Shown: piece after piece, positions 47,570 to 59,160 of the stretch | How positions within the stretch are numbered: the stretch's first letter is position 1 | Layout: every line of letters starts with the position of its first letter | Assembly (NCBI RefSeq): GCF_002309535.1 | Contig: NZ_CP023275.1 | Location: 2,294,001 to 2,358,000, forward strand | Length of the DNA stretch: 64,000 nucleotides | Direction of reading: 5' to 3' | From: Sulfurospirillum diekertiae | Lineage (GTDB): Bacteria; Campylobacterota; Campylobacteria; Campylobacterales; Sulfurospirillaceae | Made by a program: the position numbers and the translations under genes | Notes under the pieces: generated by a model | Seen by the model: only the letters and a program-made list of their open reading frames with translations | Told to the model about the DNA's origin: nothing | Databases searched by the model: none

Positions 47570-48133
47570 CTATTTTTGTGCTTTTTTAATGAGCGATAAT
47601 AGCTGCTCATCATTTGGGAAAAGAGTGATAGCACTCTCAAGGTAATTAAGAGACATTTCGATAAATCCATTATCAATCAATTTAGATAAAAAATCAACAA
47701 AATCTTCTTTTTTTGAAATAATGACTTTGGTAGAGAACATAATATCTTCAAAAGCCTCTTTAAAACTACCACGAGATTTGATTAAACTCATAAAGTCTTC
47801 ATACTTGATACCATTTTCTGCATTTATGCGTGCTTCAAGATCATTCTCTGTAAATAAATGGGCAATTTTTTCGCTATGTTCTTCCACGGAATTAATAATT
47901 TCTTCCATTACATCTTCACAATCTTCAGCACCATTCTCTTTGGTTAAAATATAGTACTCAAAAAGAGCCATTGCTTGTTCTTCATTTTGAGCTGCCATAT
48001 CACATAAAATAGCTCCAATTCGAGCTTCTTTAGATTTTGGGTCTTCACTCAAAGCCAATGCAAACTGTAGCATTGCCTCAGCAAAGTTCTTTGCGTAAAA
48101 TTTTTCAATACCTTTTTTTATGTAAGCGTTCAT
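47570..48133 (-). CDS. TPR-like helical protein
   Basis: 187 residues, all helical. TPR-like repeat at the N-terminus (IKKGIEKFYAKNFAEAMLQFALALSEDPKSKEARIGAILCDM) and near the C-terminus (IEMSLNYLESAITLFPNDEQLLSLIKKAQ). Lies between nifU-like and murE as in Campylobacter. Probably a cytoplasmic protein-binding adaptor; function unknown. Confidence 0.75.
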   Translation of the reverse strand: MNAYIKKGIEKFYAKNFAEAMLQFALALSEDPKSKEARIGAILCDMAAQNEEQAMALFEYYILTKENGAEDCEDVMEEIINSVEEHSEKIAHLFTENDLEARINAENGIKYEDFMSLIKSRGSFKEAFEDIMFSTKVIISKKEDFVDFLSKLIDNGFIEMSLNYLESAITLFPNDEQLLSLIKKAQK

Positions 48134-48414
48134 TGCTCTCCTAATACTTCAAACTCATTCTCCGTGCCTGGTAAAATATTTACAACTTCTATTTCAGGGT
48201 GAATATCAATTCTAAGTTGGCGTTCAACGCCATATTTAAGTGTTTGCCCACTGGACGCACATCCTTGGCACGCACCTTGTAATTGAACAAAAACACGCCC
48301 ACCTTTAATGCCAAGTAACGTTAGTCCGCCACCGTCTAATGCCAACATTGGCTTAATTTTTTCAAGTGATTTTTCAACAACTGGAAGTAACTCTTCGTCA
48401 CTAAATGGTATCAT
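48130..48414 (-). CDS. NifU C-terminal-like iron-sulfur scaffold
   Basis: 94 residues, one Nfu domain with the Cys pair in LQGACQGCASSGQTLKYGVERQLR. Such domains bind a [4Fe-4S] cluster and pass it to apoproteins. Overlaps the TPR gene by four bases. Confidence 0.9.
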   Translation of the reverse strand: MIPFSDEELLPVVEKSLEKIKPMLALDGGGLTLLGIKGGRVFVQLQGACQGCASSGQTLKYGVERQLRIDIHPEIEVVNILPGTENEFEVLGEQ

Positions 48415-48524
48415 AGATTCTCCTATAGCAAAAGTATCTAATTTAACAATAGTTTGAGTTAAAAGTGACTTAATTTTTTAGTGGAGGAGAAGTGTTTTGG
48501 GTTAAAAAAATTTAACGAAGATAT

Positions 48525-48551
48525 GCCTTGAGAGTAAACGACTCCCAAGGC
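48525..48551 (-). terminator. Probable terminator of the alpha ribosomal operon
   Basis: Eleven-bp stem (48525-48535 with 48541-48551) with a 5-nt loop. One pair is G-U in the minus-strand RNA but A-C in the plus-strand RNA, so it folds fully only when read leftward. It is about 15 bp after the rplQ stop; a T-run follows after some 13 bases. Confidence 0.6.
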
Positions 48552-48565
48552 AAAAAAAGTGAGAT

Positions 48566-48916
48566 TTAAACGAGTTCTAAAAACGCCATAGGCGCTGCAT
48601 CGCCTTTTCTAATACGTGTTTTTACAATACGGGTGTAACCACCATTTCTCTCAACATATTTAGGTGCGATCTCATTAACTAATTTTTTTGTACACTCTTT
48701 ATCTTGAAGTGCAGCAAAAACTGTTTTGTGAGCATGATCGCCACCAACTCCAGCTTTCGTAATCAATTTTTCAACATATCCTCTAAGCTCTTTTGCTTTT
48801 GGAAGTGTTGTCTCGATTTTTTCATATTTAATGACAGCTATAGCCAAGTTCATCAACAATGCCGCTCTGTGTGATGAAGTACGACCAAGCTTTCTGTATC
48901 CGTGCTTATGTCTCAT
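48566..48916 (-). CDS. rplQ: 50S ribosomal protein L17
   Basis: 116 residues; [24 protein letters not shown] is the conserved N-terminus. Last gene of the alpha operon, four bases after rpoA. Confidence 0.98.
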   Translation of the reverse strand: MRHKHGYRKLGRTSSHRAALLMNLAIAVIKYEKIETTLPKAKELRGYVEKLITKAGVGGDHAHKTVFAALQDKECTKKLVNEIAPKYVERNGGYTRIVKTRIRKGDAAPMAFLELV

Positions 48917-48919
48917 AAA

Positions 48920-49933
48920 TTAACCCTCGTTGGCTTCAGATTTTAAATCTTCAATTTTTTTCTTGAGCAAACTTGCCGTATCGTCAGAGAAATTATATCC
49001 GACAGGATAACCACTCTCTTCCATAACTTGTCTGATCTCTTCTAACGATTTTTTACCTAGATTTTTAAGGTTTTTGAGTTCTAACTCACTCATCAGAGTA
49101 AGCTCACCAATATATTTAACCTCTGCTCTATCTAAGCAGTTGAAGCTACGAGCACTCAGATTTAACTCTTCAATACTCTGTAATAGCTTTCCGAGCTCTA
49201 CACTCTCATTAGAACTCTCACTCTTTGGAGCCACTGCAATATCTAAAATGCCATTAAATACTGACATCTGTGCATACATCGCTTCAAGTGAATTTTTAAA
49301 AGCTTCGATTGGAGAAACAAGTCCATCTGTTTCGATTGTGAAAACAATTTTTTCGTAATTAGGATTGTCTTCAACCAAAACATTCTCAATATCGTAAACT
49401 GCTCTTTTTACGGGTGTAAAGAAAGCATCAAGTGCGATATAATCTTCTCCGACTAAACCTCTAATGTTCTCACTTGGAACATAGCCGATTCCTTTTTCGA
49501 GAATCAAAGAAAAGTTAAATTCTGCATCTTCATTAATTGTTGCCAAATATGCGTCTGGCGTAACAATCTCAATTTGTGCATTTGCTAAGTCACTTCCTTT
49601 AATCTCTTTTGGTCCAGTAAATGAGTAGTTAACCTCTACACGTTTCTCATCGCCTTTGATTTTGAAACGAATATTTTTAAGATTAATGATGAAAAGAGCA
49701 ACATCTTCAAGCATACCACGCATGCTATCGAATTCATGGGTTACGCCTTCAATCTTTACAGCCGTTGGTGCAGATCCTACTGTGCTACTTAAAAGCAATC
49801 TACGTAAAGGATGTGCTAATGTTACCGCAAAACCAGATTCAAATGGGTATGCACTAATTTGAACCTTATTTGCAGCAATATTTTCTACCTCAATTTCAGT
49901 TGGCATGTAAGCTGATGTATTGATTTTTTTCAT
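48920..49933 (-). CDS. rpoA: RNA polymerase alpha subunit
   Basis: 337 residues. N-terminal dimerisation domain ([19 protein letters not shown]) and C-terminal DNA-binding domain ([41 protein letters not shown]). Full length with alpha-CTD intact. Lies between rpsD and rplQ in the usual order. Confidence 0.98.
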   Translation of the reverse strand: MKKINTSAYMPTEIEVENIAANKVQISAYPFESGFAVTLAHPLRRLLLSSTVGSAPTAVKIEGVTHEFDSMRGMLEDVALFIINLKNIRFKIKGDEKRVEVNYSFTGPKEIKGSDLANAQIEIVTPDAYLATINEDAEFNFSLILEKGIGYVPSENIRGLVGEDYIALDAFFTPVKRAVYDIENVLVEDNPNYEKIVFTIETDGLVSPIEAFKNSLEAMYAQMSVFNGILDIAVAPKSESSNESVELGKLLQSIEELNLSARSFNCLDRAEVKYIGELTLMSELELKNLKNLGKKSLEEIRQVMEESGYPVGYNFSDDTASLLKKKIEDLKSEANEG

Positions 49934-49948
49934 ATACTACCTACTTTA

Positions 49949-50575
49949 TTATTTAGAGTATAGCTCAACGATTAATCTTTCTTCAACCGGAATAACTACT
50001 TCTTCTCTCTCTGGAATACGTGTAAAAATACCCATTGCTTTTTCTCTTTCAACATCAACCCATGGTGCAATACCAGTTTGTTGTGTTAATTCAAGAGCTC
50101 TTTTCACTTGTGGATTATTTTTAGATTTCTCACAAACTTCTACTTTGTCACCTGCACGTACTACAAATGAAGGAATGTCAACTCTGCTGCCATTTACCAA
50201 AATATGTCCATGTGTGACTAATTGACGTGCAAATCTTCTTGTAGTTGCAAAACCCATGCGGTATACAACATTATCAAGTCTTCTTTCAATAAGAAGTACA
50301 AGGTTAATACCTGTATTACCTTCTCTTCTTGCTGCTTCGTCAAAAATACGTCTGAATTGTTTTTCAGAAACTCCATACATAAATTTAGCTTTTTGTTTCT
50401 CTCTTAATTGGAGTCCATACTCACTAATTTTTGATCTTCTTTGTCCATGTTGACCTGGTGCATATGGTCGCTTATCTAATGCGCTTTTACCAGCAAGTCT
50501 TCGCTCACCCTTAAGGGCTAAGCTAACACCGAGTCTTCTCTCGAGCTTTTCGACTGGTCCTCTATATCTCGCCAT
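49949..50575 (-). CDS. rpsD: 30S ribosomal protein S4
   Basis: 208 residues, full length. [19 protein letters not shown] and the S4 domain [31 protein letters not shown]. In many bacteria S4 is the autogenous repressor of this operon; the leader before rpmJ is the candidate target here. Confidence 0.98.
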   Translation of the reverse strand: MARYRGPVEKLERRLGVSLALKGERRLAGKSALDKRPYAPGQHGQRRSKISEYGLQLREKQKAKFMYGVSEKQFRRIFDEAARREGNTGINLVLLIERRLDNVVYRMGFATTRRFARQLVTHGHILVNGSRVDIPSFVVRAGDKVEVCEKSKNNPQVKRALELTQQTGIAPWVDVEREKAMGIFTRIPEREEVVIPVEERLIVELYSK

Positions 50576-50653
50576 TTTTTCTCCTAATCTATTGCGTAAA
50601 CGAAAAAATTATTTTGTTTCTCTATAAAGAAGTTATATTCTAAAGATTAGAAA

Positions 50654-51046
50654 TTAAACTCTTCTTCTTTTTGGAGGTCTACAGCCATTGTGTGGAAGAG
50701 GCGTAATATCTTTTAGGAAAGATACTTTAATACCTTCTGTTGTACCAGCACTTTTTACCGCTGTCTCGCGACCACTTCCAGGTCCTTGAACTTTAATACC
50801 GATTTCTTTGAGTCCATGCTCTTTTGCTTTAGTCAATGCATCTTCTACGGCTTGTTGTGCTGCATAAGGAGTAGATTTTTTACTACCCTTAAAGCCCAAG
50901 CTACCGGCACTGCTCCAAGCAATAACATTCCCCATCTCATCAGTTACAGTTACGACAGTGTTATTAAATGTTGCAGAGATATAAATAATACCTTTAGCAA
51001 TATTTTTCTTAACAACTTTTTTACGTACTACTTTTCTTTTTGCCAT
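50654..51046 (-). CDS. rpsK: 30S ribosomal protein S11
   Basis: 130 residues. [44 protein letters not shown] and the C-terminal [18 protein letters not shown] are S11 signatures. Confidence 0.98.
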   Translation of the reverse strand: MAKRKVVRKKVVKKNIAKGIIYISATFNNTVVTVTDEMGNVIAWSSAGSLGFKGSKKSTPYAAQQAVEDALTKAKEHGLKEIGIKVQGPGSGRETAVKSAGTTEGIKVSFLKDITPLPHNGCRPPKRRRV

Positions 51047-51067
51047 CTGTTTCCCTTTGAGACTTCG

Positions 51068-51436
51068 TTATTTAGCTTTTGCGCCAACGGTACGTTTTTT
51101 ACCTTTTCGGGTACGCGCATTCGTTTTTGTTTTCTGACCACGAACTGGTAAGCCTTTTCTGTGTCTAAGACCTCTATAGCTTCCCATATCCATTAAAGCT
51201 TTAATATCCATAGCCACTTTTTTACGAAGGTCACCCTCTACTTGGAAATCTGCTTGGATCTCTTTACGAATGGCAGCAACTTCATCTTCACTTAGCTCAT
51301 GTACTCTTTTATCAAACGAAATCCCAGTAGCTGTTAAAATAGCTCTAGAACTTGTCAAACCTATACCGTAGATATATGTTAAACCATACTCTACTCTCTT
51401 TTTCATTGGAAGGTCTACACCTGCAATCCTTGCCAT
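51068..51436 (-). CDS. rpsM: 30S ribosomal protein S13
   Basis: 122 residues from the ATG at 51436 ([26 protein letters not shown]). A longer frame to 51475 would run into rpmJ and is not used. C-terminal [18 protein letters not shown] is typical. Confidence 0.97.
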   Translation of the reverse strand: MARIAGVDLPMKKRVEYGLTYIYGIGLTSSRAILTATGISFDKRVHELSEDEVAAIRKEIQADFQVEGDLRKKVAMDIKALMDMGSYRGLRHRKGLPVRGQKTKTNARTRKGKKRTVGAKAK

Positions 51437-51438
51437 GC

Positions 51439-51552
51439 TTATCCTTGTCTCTGTTTGTGTTTTGGATTTACGCAAATGACTCTAACGATACCTTTTCGTT
51501 TAATCACTTTGCACTTATCGCACATCTTCTTTACAGAAGGTCGTACTTTCAT
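51439..51552 (-). CDS. rpmJ: 50S ribosomal protein L36
   Basis: 37 residues: [20 protein letters not shown] and the rest with C-x2-C, then C and H (VICVNPKH), the zinc-binding form. The start is at 51552 after a GTTCAGGAGT site; the longer frame upstream is leader sequence. It opens the alpha operon with rpsM. Confidence 0.96.
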   Translation of the reverse strand: MKVRPSVKKMCDKCKVIKRKGIVRVICVNPKHKQRQG

Positions 51553-51603
51553 TCGTGACTCCTGAACTTTATTTCCACTGGAATTTTGAGTTAAACTGTC
51601 ACA

Positions 51604-51660
51604 GGTTTGATGATGTATCTCAAACCAACAATCGAAAAAACAGTGGTTTCTTTTTCGATT
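51604..51660 (-). promoter_or_regulatory. Structured 5' leader of rpmJ-rpsM operon
   Basis: Two hairpins in the roughly 130-nt leader: GGTTTGA/TCAAACC (51604-51610 with 51620-51626) and AATCGAAAAA/TTTTTCGATT (51630-51639 with 51651-51660). No T-run follows, so simple attenuation is unlikely. Position fits autogenous control by S4, but the fold is not obviously that of the E. coli alpha leader. Confidence 0.45.
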
Positions 51661-51690
51661 ATTCTTCACACAGCTTTACAAAAGGGGTAA

Positions 51691-51696
51691 ATTATA
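51691..51696 (-). promoter_or_regulatory. -10 box upstream of rpmJ
   Basis: Minus-strand TATAAT in ATGTATAATTTACC, about 140 bp before the rpmJ ATG and just after the infA stop region, so the alpha operon may have its own promoter besides readthrough from infA. Confidence 0.5.
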
Positions 51697-51715
51697 CATA
51701 AATTAAGCTAATAAT

Positions 51716-51934
51716 TTACTTATACCTATAGGTTATACGCCCTTTATCTAAACTATACGGTGTTAACTCAACCTTTACGGTATCTCCTGGCATTATTTTA
51801 ATATAATGCATTCTCATCTTTCCTGCGATATGACATAAAATCACATGGCTATTTTGTACTTCAACTTTAAAGGTTGCGTTGGGAAGTGCTTCGATCACTT
51901 TTCCGTCTATTTCAATCACATCATCTTTTGCCAT
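51716..51934 (-). CDS. infA: Translation initiation factor IF-1
   Basis: 72 residues, full length OB fold: [25 protein letters not shown] and [20 protein letters not shown]. Follows map by 16 bp. Confidence 0.98.
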   Translation of the reverse strand: MAKDDVIEIDGKVIEALPNATFKVEVQNSHVILCHIAGKMRMHYIKIMPGDTVKVELTPYSLDKGRITYRYK

Positions 51935-51950
51935 TTTACCTCCTATAATC

Positions 51951-52709
51951 TCAAGATAGAGACAAAATTTCTACTTTACCATCTACAATAGCAACTGTGT
52001 GCTCGTAGTGGCTTCCTCTTAACCCATCGGCAGAAACTACGCCCCATTTATCTTCTAAAATCTTTGGTGTACCATCTTTATAGCAGATCATTGGCTCTAT
52101 ACAAAACACCATACCATTTTTGATTTTAGGACCACTTTTAGGATTGATTCCTTCTAAATAATTAGGAAGTTCTGGCTCTTCATGCGCTTTTCTACCAATA
52201 CCATGTCCACAAAATCCACGCAAAGGAACATAGCCTTTTTGTAGAATAAATTGCTCAATAGCATAGCTCAACTCTTTAAAGCGCATTTCCGGTTCAATAA
52301 TATCAATGGCATAATAAAGTGCATCCTTAGCACATGCAATTAAGGATTCATCACTCTTTGAGATCTCACCGACTCCTACTGTTACAGCAGAATCTCCATA
52401 CCAGCCATCAATTTCTGTGCCAATATCAAGACCAATAATATCCCCTTCTTGAAGACGATACTCTGTCGGAATTCCGTGAATAATTACCTCATTAACTGAC
52501 GTGCAAACCCCCGCAGGAAATCCATAAAGGCCTTTAAAGGCAGCACGCGCTCCCATACTTTTAATGTAAGACTCACCCATGGCATTCAGTTCTTTCAAAC
52601 TGATCCCTGGATGAATATTACATGTAAGATAGTCTAATGTTTTTGCAACAATTTGATTTGCTACCGAGAGCTTTTTGATCTCTTGCGGTTTTTTAATAGT
52701 AATTGCCAT
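51951..52709 (-). CDS. map: Methionine aminopeptidase type I
   Basis: 252 residues. Metal ligands in [24 protein letters not shown] (two Asp), [16 protein letters not shown] (His), IEPM (Glu) and the final SHYEHTVAI (Glu). Removes N-terminal Met. Five bases after secY. The one palindrome copy in the ribosomal block (52618) lies here and is read as TCN. Confidence 0.96.
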   Translation of the reverse strand: MAITIKKPQEIKKLSVANQIVAKTLDYLTCNIHPGISLKELNAMGESYIKSMGARAAFKGLYGFPAGVCTSVNEVIIHGIPTEYRLQEGDIIGLDIGTEIDGWYGDSAVTVGVGEISKSDESLIACAKDALYYAIDIIEPEMRFKELSYAIEQFILQKGYVPLRGFCGHGIGRKAHEEPELPNYLEGINPKSGPKIKNGMVFCIEPMICYKDGTPKILEDKWGVVSADGLRGSHYEHTVAIVDGKVEILSLS

Positions 52710-52714
52710 ACTCG

Positions 52715-53977
52715 TTAAAGTCCTACAGCACTCAATGTTTCATATTTATTCATGTACATTTGTGCCTCAATTTTACGCATTGTATCAAGTGCTACTTGCA
52801 CAACAATCAAAACTGCTGTTCCACCAAAATAAAAAGGAACACCCATGAATTTTACTAAGACCCAAGGAAGTGTTGAAATTAGGCCTAAATAAATAGAGCC
52901 CCAAAAAGTTAGTCTACTTGCAACCTCATTTAAGAAAAGTGCCGTACTCTCACCTGGACGAACGCCAGGGATAAAGCCACCTTGCTTTTTAAGATTTTCT
53001 GAGATATCTTTTGCATTAAAAACAATTGATGCATAAAAATAAGCAAAGAAAATAATAAATAAGAATGTTAATACATTAAATACATAACTATTTGGATTCA
53101 AAAAATCATGGATCGATTGAATAATAGGATTTGTACTTGCTTGCATAATTGTGGATGGAAACATCAAAATTGCACTTGCAAAAATAGGAGGAATAACACC
53201 ACTTAGGTTCATTTTAATAGGAACATAATTCATAATACGTTTATGTTGATTTTGAAGCACTACTTTGCGTGAATACGAGATAGGAACACGTCGTTCACCC
53301 ATTTCAACATAAATAATTGAGCCAACTGTCGCTAAAATAACGGCTAAAATTCCAATAACGACAAGGAAATTCAATTCACCTGTATTGACAAGGTTAATGG
53401 TTCCTCCAATTGCATGAGGGATACCTGAAACGATACCTGCAAAAATAATCAAACTGATACCATTACCAATACCACGTTGCGTAATCTGTTCACCAATCCA
53501 CATGAGTAGCATGGTTCCAGTAAGCATACTTGCAGCTGCAATGGCTGTAAAGGTAGTCATATCAATCATAATAGCACTCTCGCCCGCTCGACCACTAAGC
53601 CCTCCAAGACCAACGGAAACACCAATGGCTTGTACAACCGTAATAACAATCGATGCATATCGAATGATCTGCATATATTTAACCATACCATCGCGTTCTT
53701 TTTTCATTTTACCAAGTGTTGGAAAAGTTGCTGCAAGAAGTTCCATAATAATGGATGCGGTGATATAAGGCATAATACCTAGCGATATAATACTAAGGCG
53801 TTGTGCAGCGTTACCACTGAACATATTAAACATTCCAAGTGCGTTGGAACTATTGGAGTCGAAGAATTCTTTAATTACTTCTAGGTTAACACCAGGCACT
53901 GGCACATATGCCAGTATCCTGTATGCTAATATAAAACCTAATGTAACTAAGATCTTCTTCGTGAGATCTTGGCTCAT
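52715..53977 (-). CDS. secY: Protein translocase subunit SecY
   Basis: 420 residues, ten membrane helices; plug and signature [28 protein letters not shown] and [13 protein letters not shown] (conserved cytoplasmic loop). Forms the inner membrane Sec channel. Overlaps rplO by four bases. Confidence 0.98.
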   Translation of the reverse strand: MSQDLTKKILVTLGFILAYRILAYVPVPGVNLEVIKEFFDSNSSNALGMFNMFSGNAAQRLSIISLGIMPYITASIIMELLAATFPTLGKMKKERDGMVKYMQIIRYASIVITVVQAIGVSVGLGGLSGRAGESAIMIDMTTFTAIAAASMLTGTMLLMWIGEQITQRGIGNGISLIIFAGIVSGIPHAIGGTINLVNTGELNFLVVIGILAVILATVGSIIYVEMGERRVPISYSRKVVLQNQHKRIMNYVPIKMNLSGVIPPIFASAILMFPSTIMQASTNPIIQSIHDFLNPNSYVFNVLTFLFIIFFAYFYASIVFNAKDISENLKKQGGFIPGVRPGESTALFLNEVASRLTFWGSIYLGLISTLPWVLVKFMGVPFYFGGTAVLIVVQVALDTMRKIEAQMYMNKYETLSAVGL

Positions 53978-54378
53978 TTACTCATTCCAGTAAAAATGAC
54001 GTTTTCGTCTTTGATTTTAGCAGCAAGTTCTTTTGCATTCACACCAATCAATTTTACTTTTACAACCGTACTAGCAATTTTATGTACTGTACGAATTGCA
54101 TCAACAGTAATTTCAGCAAGTTCTGAAACTGCCTTAATTCTATCGATATTAATAACATAAGGTTTTTCAATTTTAGAAGTAAAACCAACTTTTGGTAATC
54201 TTCTTTGAAGGGGCTGTTGACCACCTTCAAAACCTCTTTTACGTTTGTAACCCGTACGAGATTTCTGACCGTTATTACCACGGCTCGCAGTTTTACCCAT
54301 ACCACTACCTTGACCACGACCTACGCGTTTGATCTCTTTGGTAGAGTTTTCTGCTGGTGTAAGATTATCTAATGCCAT
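53974..54378 (-). CDS. rplO: 50S ribosomal protein L15
   Basis: 134 residues, [26 protein letters not shown] start typical. It follows rpsE directly; rpmD (L30), often between them elsewhere, is absent here, as is usual for the group. Confidence 0.98.
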   Translation of the reverse strand: MALDNLTPAENSTKEIKRVGRGQGSGMGKTASRGNNGQKSRTGYKRKRGFEGGQQPLQRRLPKVGFTSKIEKPYVINIDRIKAVSELAEITVDAIRTVHKIASTVVKVKLIGVNAKELAAKIKDENVIFTGMSK

Positions 54379-54395
54379 TTTGAATCCTTCTCCAC

Positions 54396-54839
54396 TTAGC
54401 TTTTGATCATACTAAGAGCTTTAATTGTCGCTCTTACCACGTTAGAAGCATTGTTTGAACCTAATGACTTTGTCAAAATATCTTTAATACCTGCAAGCTC
54501 AACAACAGGGCGAGTTGCACCACCAGCGATTACGCCGGTACCGTCACTTGCTGGTTTAAGAATAATACGACTTGCATTAAATTTAACTTCAACATCATGA
54601 GCGATTGTTGAACCTTTGATATTCACTTTGACAATGTTTTTAAATGCATCATCAACTGCTTTTCTAATAGCATCAGGAACCTCTTTAGCTTTACCAAAAC
54701 CAAAGCCAACAAGACCTTTTTTATTTCCAACAACAACGAGTGCTGTAAATCTAAAACGTCTACCGCCTTTAACAACTTTTGTTACGCGGCCAATGTTAAC
54801 GATGACTTCTTCAAACTCTTCTCTGTTGTATTTTTCCAT
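54396..54839 (-). CDS. rpsE: 30S ribosomal protein S5
   Basis: 147 residues. [40 protein letters not shown] and [19 protein letters not shown] are S5 signatures. Confidence 0.98.
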   Translation of the reverse strand: MEKYNREEFEEVIVNIGRVTKVVKGGRRFRFTALVVVGNKKGLVGFGFGKAKEVPDAIRKAVDDAFKNIVKVNIKGSTIAHDVEVKFNASRIILKPASDGTGVIAGGATRPVVELAGIKDILTKSLGSNNASNVVRATIKALSMIKS

Positions 54840-54863
54840 TGAATAGTTTTCCTCTTCTTTTTC

Positions 54864-55220
54864 TTATAGCACTATGCCGTTTGCTCTAAGGCCATCTGCA
54901 AAAGCAGCAACTACACCATGATACAAATAACCATTTCTATCATAGACAACTTTAGTCAAATTCTTAGCCTTGAGCGTCTCTGCAAAAGCTTTTGCAACTT
55001 CAGCTGCACTTGCTTTGCTAGCATTGAAACCTAATTTTTTGCCATCTACACTTGCCAAAGTAACACCACTTACATCATCAATTGCTTGCGCATAGATAAA
55101 TCTGTTTGATTTAAAGAAAGAGACTCTTGGTCTTTCACTTGTACCAGAAATATCTGCTCTTACTCTTTTTTTACGCTTAACTCTTAATGCAAGCTTTCGT
55201 TTTAAAATATTTGCTCTCAT
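54864..55220 (-). CDS. rplR: 50S ribosomal protein L18
   Basis: 118 residues with [20 protein letters not shown] and [22 protein letters not shown]. Between rplF and rpsE in the standard order. Confidence 0.98.
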   Translation of the reverse strand: MRANILKRKLALRVKRKKRVRADISGTSERPRVSFFKSNRFIYAQAIDDVSGVTLASVDGKKLGFNASKASAAEVAKAFAETLKAKNLTKVVYDRNGYLYHGVVAAFADGLRANGIVL

Positions 55221-55229
55221 CTCTTACCC

Positions 55230-55766
55230 TTACTTCTTGGAAGTTTTTCCGGCTTTACGGATAATAGTTTCATCAGAATATTTAACACCTTTACCTTTGT
55301 AAGGCTCTGGAGCTCTAAAACTTCTAATTTCGGCAGCAATCTGACCAACTACTTGCTTGTCATCACCTTGAATAGTTACCACGTTTTTTTCAACTACAAT
55401 GTGAATATCTTTTGGAAATTCATAATTGATTGGATGAGAAAATCCAAGTTGAAGTTCAAGAACATTACCACTAACGGCAGCTCTATAACCAACACCGTTA
55501 ATCTCAAGTTGCTTTTTAAAACCTTCAGTTAAACCTGTGACGATATTTTGACCAAGTGCACGGTATGTTCCCCAAAAAGCGCTGCTCTGACGATCAGCAC
55601 CTTTTGAAATAAATACAAGCTCTCCATCTTGAACATTTACGTCAACATTTCCTTTAGTATCCAATATTTTTTGAACACTACCTTTTTTAAACTCAACGAG
55701 ATTACCATTTACTGACACATCAATGCCAGCAGGTATCTTGACAGGTTTTTTACCAATACGAGACAT
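55230..55766 (-). CDS. rplF: 50S ribosomal protein L6
   Basis: 178 residues; [17 protein letters not shown] and [25 protein letters not shown] end. A 75-bp gap separates it from rpsH, the largest within the spc operon. Confidence 0.98.
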   Translation of the reverse strand: MSRIGKKPVKIPAGIDVSVNGNLVEFKKGSVQKILDTKGNVDVNVQDGELVFISKGADRQSSAFWGTYRALGQNIVTGLTEGFKKQLEINGVGYRAAVSGNVLELQLGFSHPINYEFPKDIHIVVEKNVVTIQGDDKQVVGQIAAEIRSFRAPEPYKGKGVKYSDETIIRKAGKTSKK

Positions 55767-55841
55767 TTTATTTCCTTTTACTTGTCTACGATAAGCTTAC
55801 AATCTTAGAATGGATATCGAATACCATAAAAGAACAGCTAA

Positions 55842-56237
55842 TTACCAAATACTACAGATAACTTCGCCACCAAGACCTGCTTTGTGAGCGTCATCATTAC
55901 TGAGAACACCTTTTGATGTACTAACAACAATCGTACCATAACCATTTTTGAAGCGTTTAATCTCATCACGACCTTTATAAACTCTACGGCCTGGTTTTGA
56001 GATTTTTTTCACTTCATTAATAACTTGGATGCCTCTTGCGTCATACTTCAAAACAACATTGATAAATTTCTTAGGACCTTCTTCAACAACGTTAAAACTT
56101 TCGATATAACCTTTGTTTTGGAAAATAACTAAAATCGCTTCAACCAGTTTTGAATGCATTAACTTTGTGACATCAAGTTTTCTCATTGATGCATTTCTGA
56201 TTCTTGTTAAAGAATCTGCTACTAGATCATTAATCAT
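55842..56237 (-). CDS. rpsH: 30S ribosomal protein S8
   Basis: 131 residues; [20 protein letters not shown] start and [22 protein letters not shown] end. S8 represses the spc operon in E. coli; no matching leader was identified. Confidence 0.98.
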   Translation of the reverse strand: MINDLVADSLTRIRNASMRKLDVTKLMHSKLVEAILVIFQNKGYIESFNVVEEGPKKFINVVLKYDARGIQVINEVKKISKPGRRVYKGRDEIKRFKNGYGTIVVSTSKGVLSNDDAHKAGLGGEVICSIW

Positions 56238-56248
56238 AGTCTATTTCC

Positions 56249-56434
56249 TTACCAGCTTGCTTTTTTGAGGCCTGGAATAAGACCCTCATTTGCCATTTTA
56301 CGAAGACAAATTCTGCAGATACCAAAATCTCTGTAAACAGAGTGTGGACGTCCACAAATTTGACATCGTGTGTATGCTCTTACTTGAAACTTAGGCTTTC
56401 TCGCAGCCTTTGCAATCATCGATTTTTTAGCCAT
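56249..56434 (-). CDS. rpsN: 30S ribosomal protein S14 type Z
   Basis: 61 residues from the ATG at 56434, one base from the rplE stop. The zinc-ribbon C-x2-C-x12-C-x2-C ([20 protein letters not shown]) marks the zinc-dependent short form. The longer upstream frame lies in rplE and is not used. Confidence 0.97.
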   Translation of the reverse strand: MAKKSMIAKAARKPKFQVRAYTRCQICGRPHSVYRDFGICRICLRKMANEGLIPGLKKASW

Positions 56435-56435
56435 A

Positions 56436-56981
56436 TTATTTACCTTTTGCGAACGGCAAACCAATGAGTTCAAGAAGTTTAAATGCCTCTTTATCATTGC
56501 TAGCAGTTGTTACGACTGTAATATTCATTCCGTGAGTTTTCATGATATTATCATACTCAACTTCAGGGAACATCAATTGTTCATTAAGACCAAAGTTATA
56601 GTTTGCACGTCCGTCAAAACCTACTCTTGGAAGACCTCTAAAATCTTTTACTCTAGGAAGTGCTACAGAAATAAGTTTGTCCAAAAATACATACATATTC
56701 TCTTTACGAAGTGTTACTTTAACACCGACTGGATAACCAGCACGTACTTTAAAACCAGCAACTGATTTCTTAGCATTCGCAACAACCGCTTTTTGTCCAG
56801 CGATTAAAGAGATAGTATCAACGATATTTTGCAATAACTTAGTATCTTTACCTTCTTCACCAGCACCAACGCTAATAACGATTTTTTCGATTTTAGGTGA
56901 CAACATAGGATTAGCAATATTAAACTCTTTAACTAATGCTGGTTGAACTTCAGCATTAAATTTCTCTTGCAATCTGTTCAT
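56436..56981 (-). CDS. rplE: 50S ribosomal protein L5
   Basis: 181 residues; [32 protein letters not shown], and RDFRGLP-like [24 protein letters not shown]. Its start overlaps the rplX stop by one base. Confidence 0.98.
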   Translation of the reverse strand: MNRLQEKFNAEVQPALVKEFNIANPMLSPKIEKIVISVGAGEEGKDTKLLQNIVDTISLIAGQKAVVANAKKSVAGFKVRAGYPVGVKVTLRKENMYVFLDKLISVALPRVKDFRGLPRVGFDGRANYNFGLNEQLMFPEVEYDNIMKTHGMNITVVTTASNDKEAFKLLELIGLPFAKGK

Positions 56982-57217
56982 TATTTACCCTCTACTTTAG
57001 CTACGTTAGAGACATGAATTGGTTTTTCAATATTTGAAAAACCACCCTTAGGATTGCTCTCACTTGGCTTAATGGCTTTTTTTACTACTTTGCAACCTTC
57101 AACAACGACTTGTGAAGTTTTGGGCATTACTTGAACAACTTTTGCCTCTTTACCTTTATCGTCGCCTGCGATTACTTTAACAGTATCACCTTTTTTAATT
57201 TTCATTTTAGTTGCCAT
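56981..57217 (-). CDS. rplX: 50S ribosomal protein L24
   Basis: 78 residues with the KOW motif [25 protein letters not shown]. Its neighbours overlap it by one base on each side. Confidence 0.97.
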   Translation of the reverse strand: MATKMKIKKGDTVKVIAGDDKGKEAKVVQVMPKTSQVVVEGCKVVKKAIKPSESNPKGGFSNIEKPIHVSNVAKVEGK

Positions 57218-57585
57218 TATAGTACCTCCGGTGCCAAAGATACGATTTTCATGAAGTTAGCATAACGAACTTCACGACCAACTGGTCCGAAAATCCTTGT
57301 ACCGATTGGCTCTCTTTTATTATCAAGAATAACAGCTGCATTTTCATCAAAACGAATCAATGAACCATTTTCTCTTTGAATTTCTTTTTTTGTTCTTACG
57401 ATAACCGCTTTGACAACTTGTCCTTTTTTAACTTTACCGCTTGGCAAAGCTTTTTTGACAGAAGCGATGATAACATCACCTACCGTTGCATAACGACGTT
57501 TACTACCACCAAGAACTTTAATACACATGATTTCTTTAGCACCACTGTTATCAGCAACAGCTAATCTTGTAAAACTTTGTATCAT
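57217..57585 (-). CDS. rplN: 50S ribosomal protein L14
   Basis: 122 residues; [33 protein letters not shown] and [24 protein letters not shown] end. Confidence 0.98.
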   Translation of the reverse strand: MIQSFTRLAVADNSGAKEIMCIKVLGGSKRRYATVGDVIIASVKKALPSGKVKKGQVVKAVIVRTKKEIQRENGSLIRFDENAAVILDNKREPIGTRIFGPVGREVRYANFMKIVSLAPEVL

Positions 57586-57836
57586 TATTCAACTCCCACT
57601 TTAACAACTGCGCTAAGTCTAAAAGACTTTCTTTTTGAAAGTGGTCTGCACTCGATAGCGCTTACTGTGTCGCCGATTTTTACTTGGTTGCTCTCATCAT
57701 GGACTAGGTATTTTTTGAAACGTTTAACGAACTTGCGATATCTTGGGTGCATTACACGTCTCTCTACCAAAACGGTGATAGTTTTATCACCAGTTTTCTG
57801 AACAACTACGCCTTGAATCTCTCGTTTTAAAGCCAT
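57585..57836 (-). CDS. rpsQ: 30S ribosomal protein S17
   Basis: 83 residues; [36 protein letters not shown] and [20 protein letters not shown]. Confidence 0.98.
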   Translation of the reverse strand: MALKREIQGVVVQKTGDKTITVLVERRVMHPRYRKFVKRFKKYLVHDESNQVKIGDTVSAIECRPLSKRKSFRLSAVVKVGVE

Positions 57837-57845
57837 TAGTTACCC

Positions 57846-58034
57846 CTACTTGTTTTGAGCAGAAATTGCCGTATTAATACGCGCGATATCTCTTCTAACT
57901 TCTTTAATCTCATTTGGATTAGTAAGTTGCATTGTTTTTAACTTTTGTCTTAATGTAAACAAAAGAACCTTTTTCTCTTTTAACAACTCTAAAAGCTCTG
58001 ACGCGCTTTTGCCGTTTAAATCAATATACTTCAT
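57846..58034 (-). CDS. rpmC: 50S ribosomal protein L29
   Basis: 62 residues, two-helix protein with [46 protein letters not shown]. Overlaps rplP by 14 bp. Confidence 0.96.
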   Translation of the reverse strand: MKYIDLNGKSASELLELLKEKKVLLFTLRQKLKTMQLTNPNEIKEVRRDIARINTAISAQNK

Positions 58035-58440
58035 TTTCGCTCTCTCGAGTTACAATCTTGGTTTTAAAAGGCAATTTATGCATTGCAAGAGTTAATGCTT
58101 CACGAGCCAACTCTTCAGGTACACCTGCCATTTCAAAAATAATTCTACCAGGCTTAACATTCATAACCCACTTATCAACAGAACCTTTACCTTTACCCAT
58201 ACGTGTTTCGATAGGTTTAGCTGTTAATGGTTTGTCTGGGAATACACGAATCCAAGTCTTAGCTTGACGTTTAACATGTCTTGTATACGCAATCCTCGCA
58301 GCCTCAATTTGACGTGAATCAATACGTCCAGCTTCAACAGCTTTGAGACCGATTTCACCAAAAGAGATTGAAGCACCACTATGGGCTTCACCGCGATTGC
58401 GGCCTTTCATCTGCTTTTTATATTTCGTTCTTTTAGGCAT
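58021..58440 (-). CDS. rplP: 50S ribosomal protein L16
   Basis: 139 residues from the ATG at 58440 ([17 protein letters not shown]). An ATG at 58446 two codons earlier (MLMPK) overlaps the rpsC stop; the shorter start matches the family. [27 protein letters not shown] is typical. Confidence 0.97.
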   Translation of the reverse strand: MPKRTKYKKQMKGRNRGEAHSGASISFGEIGLKAVEAGRIDSRQIEAARIAYTRHVKRQAKTWIRVFPDKPLTAKPIETRMGKGKGSVDKWVMNVKPGRIIFEMAGVPEELAREALTLAMHKLPFKTKIVTRESENEVY

Positions 58441-58445
58441 TAACA

Positions 58446-59159
58446 TTAGTTTTTACCTCTCTCTTTACGCGCTCTTGGCTTACGTGAATTCTCTTTTTCA
58501 GATGCTTCTTCTTTTTCCGGAACGATACCTTTAACAAGTACCTCACCTTTGAAGATCCATACTTTAACGCCAATCACACCGTATGTTGTATGTGCTTCAG
58601 CAAAACCGTAATCGATTTTTGCACGAAGGGTATGAAGTGGAACGCGTCCTTCAAGATACCATTCAGTTCTTGCCATCTCAGCACCACCAAGACGTCCAGA
58701 AACAGAAATTTTAATACCTTTAGCACCTGATTTTTGTGCACCTTGAATTACTTTTTTCATTGCTCTTCTAAAGGCTACACGACGCTCAAGTTGCATTGCA
58801 ACGTTTTCTGCACAAAGTTGTGCTGAAGCTTGAGGACGTCTCTCTTCTTTAATGTTAACATTAACATCTTTATCAATCAATTTAGTCAATTTAACTCTTA
58901 ATTTTTCAATATCAGAGCCTTTTTTACCAATAATGATACCAGGACGTGCAGCAACAACTGTAACTCTAAGCTTTTTAGCAGTACGCTCGATCAAAATTTG
59001 ACTGACACCTGCATAGTAAAGCTCTTTTTTCAAAAATGTTCTAATTTTGTAATCTTCACCAATGCTTGTCGCTAAGGTTTGCTTACCTGGAAACCAACGA
59101 GAATCCCAGTTTCTATTAATACCAAGTCTTAAACCAATCGGATTTACTTTTTGACCCAT
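58446..59159 (-). CDS. rpsC: 30S ribosomal protein S3
   Basis: 237 residues; [25 protein letters not shown] domain [18 protein letters not shown] and [18 protein letters not shown] [17 protein letters not shown]. Highly charged C-terminal tail. Confidence 0.98.
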   Translation of the reverse strand: MGQKVNPIGLRLGINRNWDSRWFPGKQTLATSIGEDYKIRTFLKKELYYAGVSQILIERTAKKLRVTVVAARPGIIIGKKGSDIEKLRVKLTKLIDKDVNVNIKEERRPQASAQLCAENVAMQLERRVAFRRAMKKVIQGAQKSGAKGIKISVSGRLGGAEMARTEWYLEGRVPLHTLRAKIDYGFAEAHTTYGVIGVKVWIFKGEVLVKGIVPEKEEASEKENSRKPRARKERGKN

Positions 59160-59160
59160 C

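Noticed and set aside
51439..51669. 76-residue version of rpmJ
   Set aside because: L36 is 37 residues and starts at 51552 after a good ribosome site; the extension is leader sequence with hairpins.
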